A stretch of DNA of 64,000 bases from an uncultured Sphingomonadaceae bacterium (GTDB taxonomy: Bacteria > Pseudomonadota > Alphaproteobacteria > Sphingomonadales > Sphingomonadaceae), in contig CANLUL010000002.1 in assembly GCA_947494305.1 (NCBI GenBank), positions 429,727 through 493,726 on the forward strand, in the 5' to 3' direction. Shown here piece by piece: positions 25,758 through 33,080 of this stretch (the stretch's first letter is position 1; every line of letters begins with the position of its first letter). The notes under the pieces were generated by a model. That model saw only the letters and a program-made list of their open reading frames with translations. It was not told where the DNA came from and ran no database searches. Made by a program: the position numbers and the translations under genes.

Positions 25758-25778
25758 AAGGTGTATGTAATATACCTT
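25758..25778. promoter_or_regulatory. NsrR-type operator 1 (globin side)
   Basis: AAGGTGTAT-GTA-ATATACCTT, two 9-bp arms matching at 8 of 9 positions, very like the known NsrR consensus (AAGNTGNATTT-like arms). It lies 16 bp before the globin start codon, in an 82-bp AT-rich divergent promoter region. Confidence 0.7.
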
Positions 25779-25799
25779 TTATAGCGCACTTGAATTATA

Positions 25800-25820
25800 A
25801 AGCAATATATAATATACCTC
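25800..25820. promoter_or_regulatory. NsrR-type operator 2 (regulator side)
   Basis: AAGCAATAT-ATA-ATATACCTC, the same 9-3-9 plan as operator 1 with a weaker left arm. Its centre is 42 bp from that of operator 1, four helical turns. It ends 4 bp before the regulator ATG, so the regulator probably represses itself. Confidence 0.6.
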
Positions 25821-25824
25821 TTTA

Positions 25825-26256
25825 ATGCGATTAACAGTACAAACCGATTATGCCCTGCGCACTTTGATGTTTCTGGCCAGTCAGGAGGACAGTCAAAAAA
25901 TTGATGATGTTGCCCGCGTATACGGTATTTCCAAGAATCACTTGATGAAGGTGGTGCAGAGGCTGGTTGCAGCCGGTTTTGTGAATAGCCAGAGAGGGCG
26001 CGGTGGCGGATTGACCCTCGCCGATGAAGCGGATCAAATAAACATTGGTGCTGTAGTCCGTGCGATGGAGACAACAGACGAATTTGTAGAATGTCAGATG
26101 GGTGCTGATAATCACTGTATTGTAACACCGGTCTGTGGTTTGAAGCATATGCTCAATGATGCCGTCGAGGCCTTTTTAATGCATCTGGATCAATATACGC
26201 TAGCTGATGTCGTGCGAAACAAATCAGGGTTTGTTGAAATATTCGCTGCCGCTTGA
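25825..26256 (+). CDS. nsrR: Rrf2-family NO-sensing repressor, NsrR-like
   Basis: A 143-residue Rrf2 protein. The winged HTH covers MRLTVQTDYALRTLMFLAS to GRGGGLTLADEADQINIG. Three cysteines, C90, C98 and C104 (C-x7-C-x5-C in ECQMGADNHCIVTPVC), match the iron-sulfur site of NsrR, which loses DNA binding when NO destroys the cluster. It is divergent from the globin operon with two NsrR-like operators between. No Shine-Dalgarno sequence precedes the ATG, and the operator sits directly on it, so the mRNA may be leaderless. IscR and RsrR are less likely given the globin context. Confidence 0.88.
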   Translation: MRLTVQTDYALRTLMFLASQEDSQKIDDVARVYGISKNHLMKVVQRLVAAGFVNSQRGRGGGLTLADEADQINIGAVVRAMETTDEFVECQMGADNHCIVTPVCGLKHMLNDAVEAFLMHLDQYTLADVVRNKSGFVEIFAAA

Positions 26257-26301
26257 CCCGACTCCTCTGGCCGTAGATATTACAAGCAGAGGAGAGACAT
26301 C

Positions 26302-27078
26302 ATGACACGTATATTCCCCCTGTTGACCGCTGCTAGCCTATTGGCTCTATCCCCGGTTTCCGGCGCTCACCATGAAAAGGATAGTGATGGTGTAATTGAT
26401 ATTGCCGCCACTCAAGATGCTTTGACCAAAGCGGAAAAACGATCAGTGGAAGACAAGGCTCGTGATGGTGCGCGCCGACCTGCTGAAGTGCTTCACTATC
26501 TTGGCCTCGAAAAAGGCGATACAGTTCTTGATCTGGTAGCTTCTGGCGGCTGGTATAGCGTGGCCTCCGCCATCGCCACCGGGCCGGAAGGGAAAGTATA
26601 TGCCCATAATCCGGATGCTGCTCTCAAATTGCGTGATGGGGCTTTTGAAACAGAAATCACTGCCCGTTTGGCGGCGAACCCATTGTCGCAAATCGAGCGA
26701 TTAAACACCGAGATTAACGACCTTGGTGTCGATGACAACAGCGTTGACCTAGCGCTCACGGCACTGAATTTTCATGATGTCTATAATAGTTTCGGAGCCG
26801 CAGCGGCCACGGGTATGTTGCTCGCGGTAAAAGCCAAACTAAAACCCGGCGGCGTGCTGGGCGTGATTGACCATGCGGGCAAAACAGATGGTGATAACAC
26901 TGCTTTACACCGGATAGACCCGGCGCTCGTCGTTGCAGCTGCGGAAGCGGCAGGCTTTGTCGTCGAACGTAACGATATGCTGCTCGACGGCTATGACGAC
27001 ATGAGTAAAAATGTATTCGATCCCTTGGTAAGAGGCAAAACTGATCGGTTCATATTGAAGTTGACCAAGCCGAAATAA
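26302..27078 (+). CDS. Exported methyltransferase-like protein
   Basis: A 258-residue protein with an N-terminal signal peptide (MTRIFPLLTAASLLALSPVSG, then AHHE) followed by a class I methyltransferase fold, of the predicted methyltransferase group COG4798. Motif I is altered, VLDLVASGGWYSV, and the region after it (GKVYAHNPD) lacks the usual acidic residue order. The later strand KPGGVLGVIDHAG is well preserved. Periplasmic location would leave it without SAM, so it may bind another ligand or be a degenerate enzyme. GAGGAGAGACATC precedes the ATG. It is next to nsrR on the same strand but separated by 45 bp. Confidence 0.8.
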   Translation: MTRIFPLLTAASLLALSPVSGAHHEKDSDGVIDIAATQDALTKAEKRSVEDKARDGARRPAEVLHYLGLEKGDTVLDLVASGGWYSVASAIATGPEGKVYAHNPDAALKLRDGAFETEITARLAANPLSQIERLNTEINDLGVDDNSVDLALTALNFHDVYNSFGAAAATGMLLAVKAKLKPGGVLGVIDHAGKTDGDNTALHRIDPALVVAAAEAAGFVVERNDMLLDGYDDMSKNVFDPLVRGKTDRFILKLTKPK

Positions 27079-27093
27079 GGCCGTCTTTTTGAA

Positions 27094-27708
27094 CTAGGAT
27101 TCGGCTTTTCGAAAAACAAAATGCGACCAGGTGACACCGGCTTCCTGATTGCGTTTTAGAATGGATTCCCCATTTTGTTGATGGATCGGAAGCAACCGAT
27201 GGTCTCCGGCTAGCTCCCGCATTTCCATGTCGGAAATCTCGAACATCCGCCGGCCCTTAGGAACCGGACCATGGCGCAAATTCATGATTACAAGCCCGCC
27301 GGTTTTTAAAAGCGATGCCACAATCGGCATGGCCAGGTCTTGTTCTGCTGGATCTAGATGCATCCAGACTGCAGACATTAAGGCCAGATCAAATTTTGCT
27401 TCCCGGTTTGCAATCTTATCCAGATTGGGGAGAACATCATCGACCCATTCTATGCGGGCAGATGGATGGAGGGTCATGGCGGCATTTCGTAGCGCATGGG
27501 TTGGTTCAACAGCCACAATGTGGTGATCCTGCGCAGCCAGAAAAGCCGCATCGCGACCCGTACCGGAGCCGATGTCGACTATCTGAGCCGGATTTTTCGG
27601 GAAAAATTCCAGAACATGACGGTGTGCATCTTCGAACGATATCCGTTCATAATGGTCAACAAGCGTGGGCGCTTCTTCTTCATAGCCCTGGTTGCTGAAA
27701 GATTTCAC
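27094..27708 (-). CDS. Class I SAM-dependent methyltransferase
   Basis: A 204-residue methyltransferase with motif I IVDIGSGTGRDAAFLA, the acidic end of strand 2 in HIVAVEPTHA, and DLALMSAVWMHLDPAEQ at motif IV. The start is GTG behind AAGGAACCAGG. It lies downstream of ribH on the same strand by 15 bp, so it may be read through from the riboflavin genes. The substrate is unknown. Confidence 0.86.
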   Translation of the reverse strand: MKSFSNQGYEEEAPTLVDHYERISFEDAHRHVLEFFPKNPAQIVDIGSGTGRDAAFLAAQDHHIVAVEPTHALRNAAMTLHPSARIEWVDDVLPNLDKIANREAKFDLALMSAVWMHLDPAEQDLAMPIVASLLKTGGLVIMNLRHGPVPKGRRMFEISDMEMRELAGDHRLLPIHQQNGESILKRNQEAGVTWSHFVFRKAES

Positions 27709-27723
27709 CCTGGTTCCTTAAAC

Positions 27724-28149
27724 CTATGCTGGGGTGAACCGCTGCGATAATTCAAACATTGCAATGGCCGCTTGTGCTGCTTCTCCTCCCTTATTTTTGC
27801 GTGTTTTGTCAGCCCGGGCGAGCGCTTGTTCCTCATTCTCAGTGGTAATGATACCATTGCCAATGGCAGCGCCATCCATGGTCAAAGCCATGATACCGCG
27901 CGCGCTTTCACCAGCGACAATTTCGAAATGATAGGTCTCACCGCGGATCACAACACCGATCGCCACAAAGCCGCCAAATTGACCGCTGTCGATTGCAAGG
28001 GAAATGGCACCGGGGATTTCCAGCGCACCAGGAACTGTGATGGTCTCATACTCGTGACCTGCGGCCTTCAAAGCGTCTGTCGCGCCATCAATCAACATGT
28101 CATTCAGATGATCATAAAACCGCGCTTCGACGATAAGGAATTTTGCCAC
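27724..28149 (-). CDS. ribH: 6,7-dimethyl-8-ribityllumazine synthase
   Basis: A 141-residue lumazine synthase joining 5-amino-6-ribitylaminouracil and 3,4-dihydroxy-2-butanone 4-phosphate, the step before riboflavin. GALEIPGAI and [19 protein letters not shown], with the catalytic His, are diagnostic. I used the GTG at 28149 (V-A-K-F-L-I-V) behind CGGAGAACTAGA, because the ATG at 28170 in the ORF track would overlap the previous gene and give a tail that lumazine synthases do not have. It lies 1 bp after the CYTH gene, in one operon with ribB. Confidence 0.95.
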   Translation of the reverse strand: MAKFLIVEARFYDHLNDMLIDGATDALKAAGHEYETITVPGALEIPGAISLAIDSGQFGGFVAIGVVIRGETYHFEIVAGESARGIMALTMDGAAIGNGIITTENEEQALARADKTRKNKGGEAAQAAIAMFELSQRFTPA

Positions 28150-28150
28150 T

Positions 28151-28678
28151 CTAGTTCTCCGGTATGCCAAGTTTTATTAATGTGCCGCCTTGATATCGAA
28201 TATCATGGCTGACTTCTGTAACAGTCCAATCAGGCGGTGAAAGCTTACATAGCCCATCATAGTCAGGCCATTCAATCTCTAACAGCTCCAGGCCGATAAG
28301 ATCGCCTTCAAACTGATCAAGGCTCCAACTTATTCCATCAGACTCGACCGCATACCTTCGCTTGTTCAATTTCTGCGCTGGCATTGATTTCAACAGCGAA
28401 TATTCGGTATCGGTCAGATAGGCCGTGACAATGGGCCGGGCTAGTGGATCAGCACAATCATATTTTTTTGTAAGTTTGACAACGGACTGTCCGGTTATTC
28501 CGTCGGTCATTTTTCGTAGTCTCATGCGTGAATCGTCAATATAGCGATCTTCAATTACTATATAGGACAGTCCTTCAAGACGAGGCCGGGAATCTGCATC
28601 AACTAGCCAACGCCGCTCAAGTTCCAAATGCGCATATTTCGGCGATTTGGCTTCATCTTCCAACCCGCGCATGGTCAC
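28151..28678 (-). CDS. CYTH-domain protein of unknown function
   Basis: A 175-residue protein with a CYTH/triphosphate-tunnel pattern. It opens with [10 protein letters not shown], a variant of the ExExK motif in which the lysine is replaced by arginine. Alternating charged strands follow ([47 protein letters not shown]), as in tunnel-fold phosphatases. Its GTG start overlaps the ribB stop by one base, and an ATG follows at 28672. The gene lies between ribB and ribH. CYTH proteins bind triphosphates, but a link to riboflavin synthesis is not known to me. Confidence 0.8.
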   Translation of the reverse strand: MTMRGLEDEAKSPKYAHLELERRWLVDADSRPRLEGLSYIVIEDRYIDDSRMRLRKMTDGITGQSVVKLTKKYDCADPLARPIVTAYLTDTEYSLLKSMPAQKLNKRRYAVESDGISWSLDQFEGDLIGLELLEIEWPDYDGLCKLSPPDWTVTEVSHDIRYQGGTLIKLGIPEN

Positions 28679-29985
28679 TATGCGTTTTCCAGAACCTTTT
28701 CTTTCCCGCCGGTCGGTATATCCCGCTGACCGACAATGCGTAGTCCATAGGCATCCAAACCGACCAGATCATGACTGGTATTGGAAAGCAATTCCATATC
28801 ACTGACCCCAAGCTCGGTCAGGATTTGTGCGCCGACACCATAATCGCGTACCTGATCCATTCCCGGACCTTTTTCCCCCGCAAGTCTGCGGACTTGCTTG
28901 GAAAGAAACTGTTCGCTCGATTGGGTGATGAAGACAATCAAGCCAGCACCCTCTTCTCCGATGATTTTCATAGACTCGGATAGCGTTTTGCCCGCCGGAC
29001 CAGTGGCGCCAAATATGTCGTTAAATATGGTCATTGCATGCATCCGCACCAATGTCGGCTTGTCCGGATCAACATGGCCTTTTTGCAAAACAATCTGTTC
29101 GGTCTGGGTTGCCTTATTGTAATAGGTAATGGCTTTCCATTCACCGCCCCACTGGCTTTCAAATGTTGCCTCGGCTCGGCGCGCAGCTAGATGATCATGG
29201 CGTAGGCGATAGGCGATCAGATCGCGGATCGTACCGATTTTCATCCCATGGTGCTGGGCAAATTCGATCAGATCATCAAGCCGCGCCATCTCTCCATCAT
29301 CTTTCATGATCTCGCAGATCACACCTGATGGATTTAGCCCTGCAAGCCGCGACACATCGACCGCTGCTTCGGTATGACCAGCACGCACCAGCACACCGCC
29401 ATTGCGGGCTTGTAACGGGAAGACATGACCCGGTGTCACAATCTCGTCCTTACTCTTGGTCCGATCGATGGCTACCGCCACCGTTCGAGCGCGATCCGCT
29501 GCACTGATACCGGTGGTAACGCCGTCACGTGCTTCAATAGAAATAGTGAAAGCGGTTTCATACGCGCCGCGATTATTCTGGCTCATCATGTCGAGGCCGA
29601 GTTCTTCCACCCGTTCCTTGTCCAACGCCAAACAGATCAGACCGCGTCCATATTTCGCCATGAAGTTGATTGCATCGGGGGTTGCCATTTGCGCCGGGAT
29701 AATCAAATCCCCTTCATTTTCGCGATCTTCGTCGTCGACCAATATATACATGCGGCCATTGCGTGCTTCGTTGATAATCTCTTCCGCACTTGCCATGACT
29801 GAAGCTCCGCCTCGCGCCAGATAGGATTCCAGTTTGCCAAGTGTTTCCGCGGTCGGATTCCAGTCATCATCACCCAAACTACGTAAACTATTCGCGTGAA
29901 GACCAGCCGCGCGGGCCAGGCCAGCACGGGTTTCTTCGCCGGATTCAATTAATTCTATCAGTTGTTCAATCAGGACCTTGCTCAT
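28678..29985 (-). CDS. ribB: HTH-fused 3,4-dihydroxy-2-butanone-4-phosphate synthase with degenerate GTP cyclohydrolase II domain (RibBX type)
   Basis: A 435-residue protein. Residues 1-60 look like an XRE-type helix-turn-helix (RAGLARAAGLHANSLRSL). RibB follows, with the acidic catalytic loop DDEDRENEGDLI and HTEAAVDVSRLAG. The C-terminal 200 residues have the shape of GTP cyclohydrolase II but lack the zinc-binding Cys cluster (C-x10-C-x-C) and the following active-site residues; the segment reads VRMHAMTIFNDIFG. The C-half is thus probably inactive, as in RibBX proteins. I chose the ATG at 29985 behind GAGGCGATTCC. Confidence 0.9.
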   Translation of the reverse strand: MSKVLIEQLIELIESGEETRAGLARAAGLHANSLRSLGDDDWNPTAETLGKLESYLARGGASVMASAEEIINEARNGRMYILVDDEDRENEGDLIIPAQMATPDAINFMAKYGRGLICLALDKERVEELGLDMMSQNNRGAYETAFTISIEARDGVTTGISAADRARTVAVAIDRTKSKDEIVTPGHVFPLQARNGGVLVRAGHTEAAVDVSRLAGLNPSGVICEIMKDDGEMARLDDLIEFAQHHGMKIGTIRDLIAYRLRHDHLAARRAEATFESQWGGEWKAITYYNKATQTEQIVLQKGHVDPDKPTLVRMHAMTIFNDIFGATGPAGKTLSESMKIIGEEGAGLIVFITQSSEQFLSKQVRRLAGEKGPGMDQVRDYGVGAQILTELGVSDMELLSNTSHDLVGLDAYGLRIVGQRDIPTGGKEKVLENA

Positions 29986-30021
29986 GGAATCGCCTCTTCG
30001 ATATGATAATGACAACCACCT

Positions 30022-30071
30022 ATCACATTGTAATGTGATGAGTCCAGAAATAAAATCACATCAAATGTGAT
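30022..30071. promoter_or_regulatory. Two palindromes in the ribB/padR divergent promoter region
   Basis: ATCACATT-GT-AATGTGAT (30022-30039) and ATCACAT-CAA-ATGTGAT (30055-30071) share the same arms, with centres about 32 bp apart, three helical turns. They lie 37 to 86 bp before the ribB start. The HTH at the N-terminus of RibB, or the PadR protein, may bind them. Confidence 0.55.
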
Positions 30072-30126
30072 AGGTGTGATTAGTGGTCAGACCTTACTCC
30101 TTGACTCATATGACACTTTAGTCATA

Positions 30127-30148
30127 TATATTCCACAAATGGAATATA
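30127..30148. promoter_or_regulatory. Palindrome just upstream of the padR start
   Basis: TATATTCC-ACAAAT-GGAATATA, perfect 8-bp arms, ending 11 bp before the PadR start codon and next to its ribosome site (AGAGG). It suits autoregulation by the dimeric PadR protein. Confidence 0.5.
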
Positions 30149-30159
30149 AGAGGTGTGTA

Positions 30160-30747
30160 ATGTCCTTGAAACATGCAATTTTGGTTGCCCTCTCAGAGGG
30201 GCCAAAGTCCGGTTATGATGTTGCCAAGCAATTTGACGAGAGCATCGGCTTCTTCTGGCGGGCGCGGCACTCGCAGATTTACCGTGAAATGGGGAAAATC
30301 AAAGAGTCCGGCCTGGCGGTAGCCGAAGAAGTTCCGCAGTCCGGAAAACCCAATCGCATTGTATTCACCATTACCGACGCAGGGCGGGAAACATTGCTGC
30401 AATGGTCACGAGAACCTTCGGAACCGCCGGAAATGAAAGATCTGTTTCTGGTTCAGTTTCACGGTATCGAGCATATTGATCTGGATGGGCTGCGCCAAAA
30501 CTTGATGCGCAGGATTGAAACGCACCAAGACCGGCACGCTGAATATGTCGTCAAACACCAGTTGCTTGAAGATACCAATTCTCTTGCTGACTTGGGCCAA
30601 CAGCTGGCTTTGGAGGTTGGGATGCGATGGGAATATCAATGGGTGGATTGGTGTACCAAAGCGCTGGAGCGATTGGCTCCCGAAGCCATCGCGGGGATGA
30701 CAAATGTTGTTCCTTTTCAAAAAGAGGGGAAGAAAAATGCTGAGTGA
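30160..30747 (+). CDS. PadR-family transcriptional regulator
   Basis: A 195-residue regulator: N-terminal winged HTH with SLKHAILVALSEGPKSGYDVAKQF and RHSQIYREMGKIKESGLA (PadR/Vir-type), and a C-terminal helical dimer domain. I placed the start at the ATG at 30160, because the ORF-track start at 30067 overlaps the operator palindromes. It precedes and overlaps the membrane gene by 11 bp, in a three-gene operon. PadR proteins often respond to phenolic acids or xenobiotics, so this one may sense an aromatic compound (inference). Confidence 0.9.
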   Translation: MSLKHAILVALSEGPKSGYDVAKQFDESIGFFWRARHSQIYREMGKIKESGLAVAEEVPQSGKPNRIVFTITDAGRETLLQWSREPSEPPEMKDLFLVQFHGIEHIDLDGLRQNLMRRIETHQDRHAEYVVKHQLLEDTNSLADLGQQLALEVGMRWEYQWVDWCTKALERLAPEAIAGMTNVVPFQKEGKKNAE

Positions 30748-31237
30748 TAAACGACGCGCATTGCTGGTATTGAATGGCGTAGGACTATTGATATCTTCCA
30801 TATTTAGCGGTTGGCTCTATTTCTTCTTTCTTCTCGGAGCGATCGATTTGTGGCCTTTGGTAACCGACATACCAATTGAAATTGGCGGTGATCGTCGTGC
30901 CTGGAACATGGCGCATATGGAAGGCATTACAAATGGCCTTGTTCTCATCGCTTTGGCCGCCGCAGCGCCCTTTGTTCAACTGGGCGCCAGGAGCCAGACT
31001 TGGTTGTTCTGGTCTTCGCTAGTTACAGGCTGGATGTTCACACTGCCCGCTATTGCCAACGCCATCTTCTCTACCAGAGGTCTTGAATTTGGCGGTGGGC
31101 CTTTTCCAGGCGATGTCACCACCAACAATATTATTTACCTGTCAGGTTGGCCCCCAATCATTGCTGTACATATCGGCTTTGGATTGTTCGCATGGGGCGC
31201 CTGGCGGAAATATAAATCACTGGAGTCGGAAGCATGA
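30737..31237 (+). CDS. Styrene-oxide-isomerase (StyC)-like four-helix membrane protein
   Basis: A 166-residue protein with four membrane helices: LLVLNGVGLLISSIF, ITNGLVLIALAAAAPFV, LFWSSLVTGWMFTLPAIA and IIAVHIGFGLFAWGAW. The motif AHMEGITNG corresponds to AHSGPALNG of StyC (His and Asn conserved, six residues apart), and RGLEFGGGPFPGD to its RGLTFG...PGD, by alignment from memory. The Tyr that follows in StyC appears not to be kept. Styrene oxide isomerase turns an epoxide to an aldehyde and binds heme, as I recall. The start overlaps padR, and the next gene begins 4 bp before its stop. Confidence 0.7.
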   Translation: MLSDKRRALLVLNGVGLLISSIFSGWLYFFFLLGAIDLWPLVTDIPIEIGGDRRAWNMAHMEGITNGLVLIALAAAAPFVQLGARSQTWLFWSSLVTGWMFTLPAIANAIFSTRGLEFGGGPFPGDVTTNNIIYLSGWPPIIAVHIGFGLFAWGAWRKYKSLESEA

Positions 31238-32121
31238 CTGTACAGATAAAGACTCCCCATCCTGAAGCTGGCGGTATTGTCGTTCGTGCCATTCCTTTTG
31301 CTTTTGATGAGAATATCAATCCGGTCTGGAATCCCGAAAAACCTGAATGGAGCCATATGGCCAATGGAGCATCCCTCACTATGCCCTATCTCGAGCCGTT
31401 TCTGATTAAGACCGTGCGCGAGGCACTGAAAAAAGCGAGCAACAAACAGCTGAAAGACGATGTACACGGCTTCATGGCGCAAGAAGGCAATCACTTCCAA
31501 AATCATCGTCGCTACAACGAAATATTGAAAAGCCACTATCCAGATCTTGCCGATGTTGAGGATGAAATGACGGCCGAATACAAGAAGTTTCAGAAGCGGA
31601 GCTTGCGCTGGCGTCTGGCCTATACAGCCGGTTTTGAAACGATGACAATGGGTATCACGGAGTGGTTAATCGAGGATCGTCGTAGCTTGTTCAAAGATGC
31701 CGATCCATCGGTGGCATCATTGATTCTATGGCACATGGTTGAGGAGACGGAGCACAAGAATGTTGCCTATGATTTGTATCAAGATCTCTATGGCGGTTAT
31801 TGGGCCCGGACGTGGGGGTTGATTTACGGAGCATGGCATGTCGCCTGGTCCAGCCGTAAAGGCTACAGACGCATGTTGAAGCGTGACGGCCTTTGGAACA
31901 AGTTCAGCAGCCGTATGCGGCTCTACAAAATGGTCGCACAATTCTTTATCAAGGCCTCTCCGGCGATGCTGCGATCATTAGTGCCCGGATATCACCCAAG
32001 CAAGGTCAACGATCCAAATTGGGTATTTCGCTGGACGAAAGCTTATGCCGATCTTCCGGAGAATATCATTCCGCTTCTAGATACCGGTGATCCAGATATT
32101 CCGGCGCAATTTTCTGGTTGA
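31234..32121 (+). CDS. Predicted metal-dependent hydrolase, PF10118 (COG3687)
   Basis: A 295-residue protein of the PF10118 group, largely alpha-helical with ferritin-like metal ligands. Likely ligands are in AQEGNHFQNHRRYNE (E/H), MGITEWLIED and HMVEETEHKNVAYD (E-x2-H type). Such genes recur beside P450s, alkane and aromatic oxidation genes, with no proven reaction that I know of. It overlaps the StyC-like gene by 4 bp (ATGA), so the two proteins probably act together, under PadR control. Confidence 0.85.
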   Translation: MTVQIKTPHPEAGGIVVRAIPFAFDENINPVWNPEKPEWSHMANGASLTMPYLEPFLIKTVREALKKASNKQLKDDVHGFMAQEGNHFQNHRRYNEILKSHYPDLADVEDEMTAEYKKFQKRSLRWRLAYTAGFETMTMGITEWLIEDRRSLFKDADPSVASLILWHMVEETEHKNVAYDLYQDLYGGYWARTWGLIYGAWHVAWSSRKGYRRMLKRDGLWNKFSSRMRLYKMVAQFFIKASPAMLRSLVPGYHPSKVNDPNWVFRWTKAYADLPENIIPLLDTGDPDIPAQFSG

Positions 32122-32133
32122 AAGATGACTGCG

Positions 32134-33006
32134 TTAAAGGAAATCCCTTAGCGTCTCGACAAACCCATCAAACTGATCATGGTGCAGCCAGTGACCGGCG
32201 TCTGCGAATTCCTTCACGGAAACATTGTCACCGAAATATTGCATACGACCATCTTTTTCGGGATTGCTTGCCCAGCTGTCTGCACCATAGTGAAGCTGGG
32301 TTGGGCATGTGATATTGCCCCAAAGCTCGTGGACCGCATCTTGCGTAAGATCGATACTATCCCAGTGCTGGACATAAGGATCAAATTTCCAGCTATAGCT
32401 GCCATCCTCGTTGCGGATTACCGCGTGGGTGGTTAGATGCCGAGCCTGTTCATCGGAGAGATGCTGGTTCGCATCCTGCATACGCTTTAGTGCATCTTCG
32501 AAAGTAGGGTAGCGTTTTACCTGCCGTCCGGCGGACCTGCGTTTCTCTTCGATTGAATTTCGTACGCGCTGAAGCTGCCCCAGTTTGTCGCGTTCCTTGA
32601 GCATCTCCGGGCTCGGTCCCAAGCCTTCAATCGCGACAAGTTTCCGCACAGTATCTGGGTACAGGCCTGTATAGCGAAGCGCGATATTACCACCCATGCT
32701 ATGTGCAACAATGGTGACTGGTGAGAGATCCAGCTGATGGATCAGCTGCGCCAGATCAGTGACCATCGCCATTGATGAATAATTGCCGTCTGTACTCCAT
32801 TGGCTATCACCATGACCGCGCACATCGGGGCATATGATATGCCAATCGTCACGCAGTTCTTGCGCGACCCAATCCCAATTGCGGCAATGATCCCTGCCGC
32901 CATGGAGCAAGATCAATGGCGGTTTATCCTCATTGCCCCAGTCTGCATAATGCAGGCGGAGGCGCTGAGAGAAATAGCTATGAGATGCGGGGCCAATAAG
33001 GGTCAT
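32134..33006 (-). CDS. Alpha/beta hydrolase
   Basis: A 290-residue alpha/beta-hydrolase: the oxyanion segment ILLHGGRDHCRNWD, nucleophile elbow VAHSMGGNIAL (GxSxG form HSMGG) with Ser, an acid in the CPTQLHYGADSW region and the catalytic His in FADAGHWLHHDQ. The LHGG-RDHCRNWDW pattern resembles epoxide- and ester-type hydrolases. It is convergent to the PF10118 gene with only 12 bp between stops, and a role in the same pathway is possible but unproven. Confidence 0.9.
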   Translation of the reverse strand: MTLIGPASHSYFSQRLRLHYADWGNEDKPPLILLHGGRDHCRNWDWVAQELRDDWHIICPDVRGHGDSQWSTDGNYSSMAMVTDLAQLIHQLDLSPVTIVAHSMGGNIALRYTGLYPDTVRKLVAIEGLGPSPEMLKERDKLGQLQRVRNSIEEKRRSAGRQVKRYPTFEDALKRMQDANQHLSDEQARHLTTHAVIRNEDGSYSWKFDPYVQHWDSIDLTQDAVHELWGNITCPTQLHYGADSWASNPEKDGRMQYFGDNVSVKEFADAGHWLHHDQFDGFVETLRDFL

Positions 33007-33080
33007 GATCTTCTTTGCGTTGGGAAATGATAGCTCTTATTCTAGTGGCAATGGAACAAAGGGACAAGCATAGGTAAAGC

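Noticed and set aside
29986-30066. FMN riboswitch upstream of ribB
   Set aside because: The leader is about 80 bp and filled by palindromes, too short for the RFN element, and no conserved RFN segments are visible.
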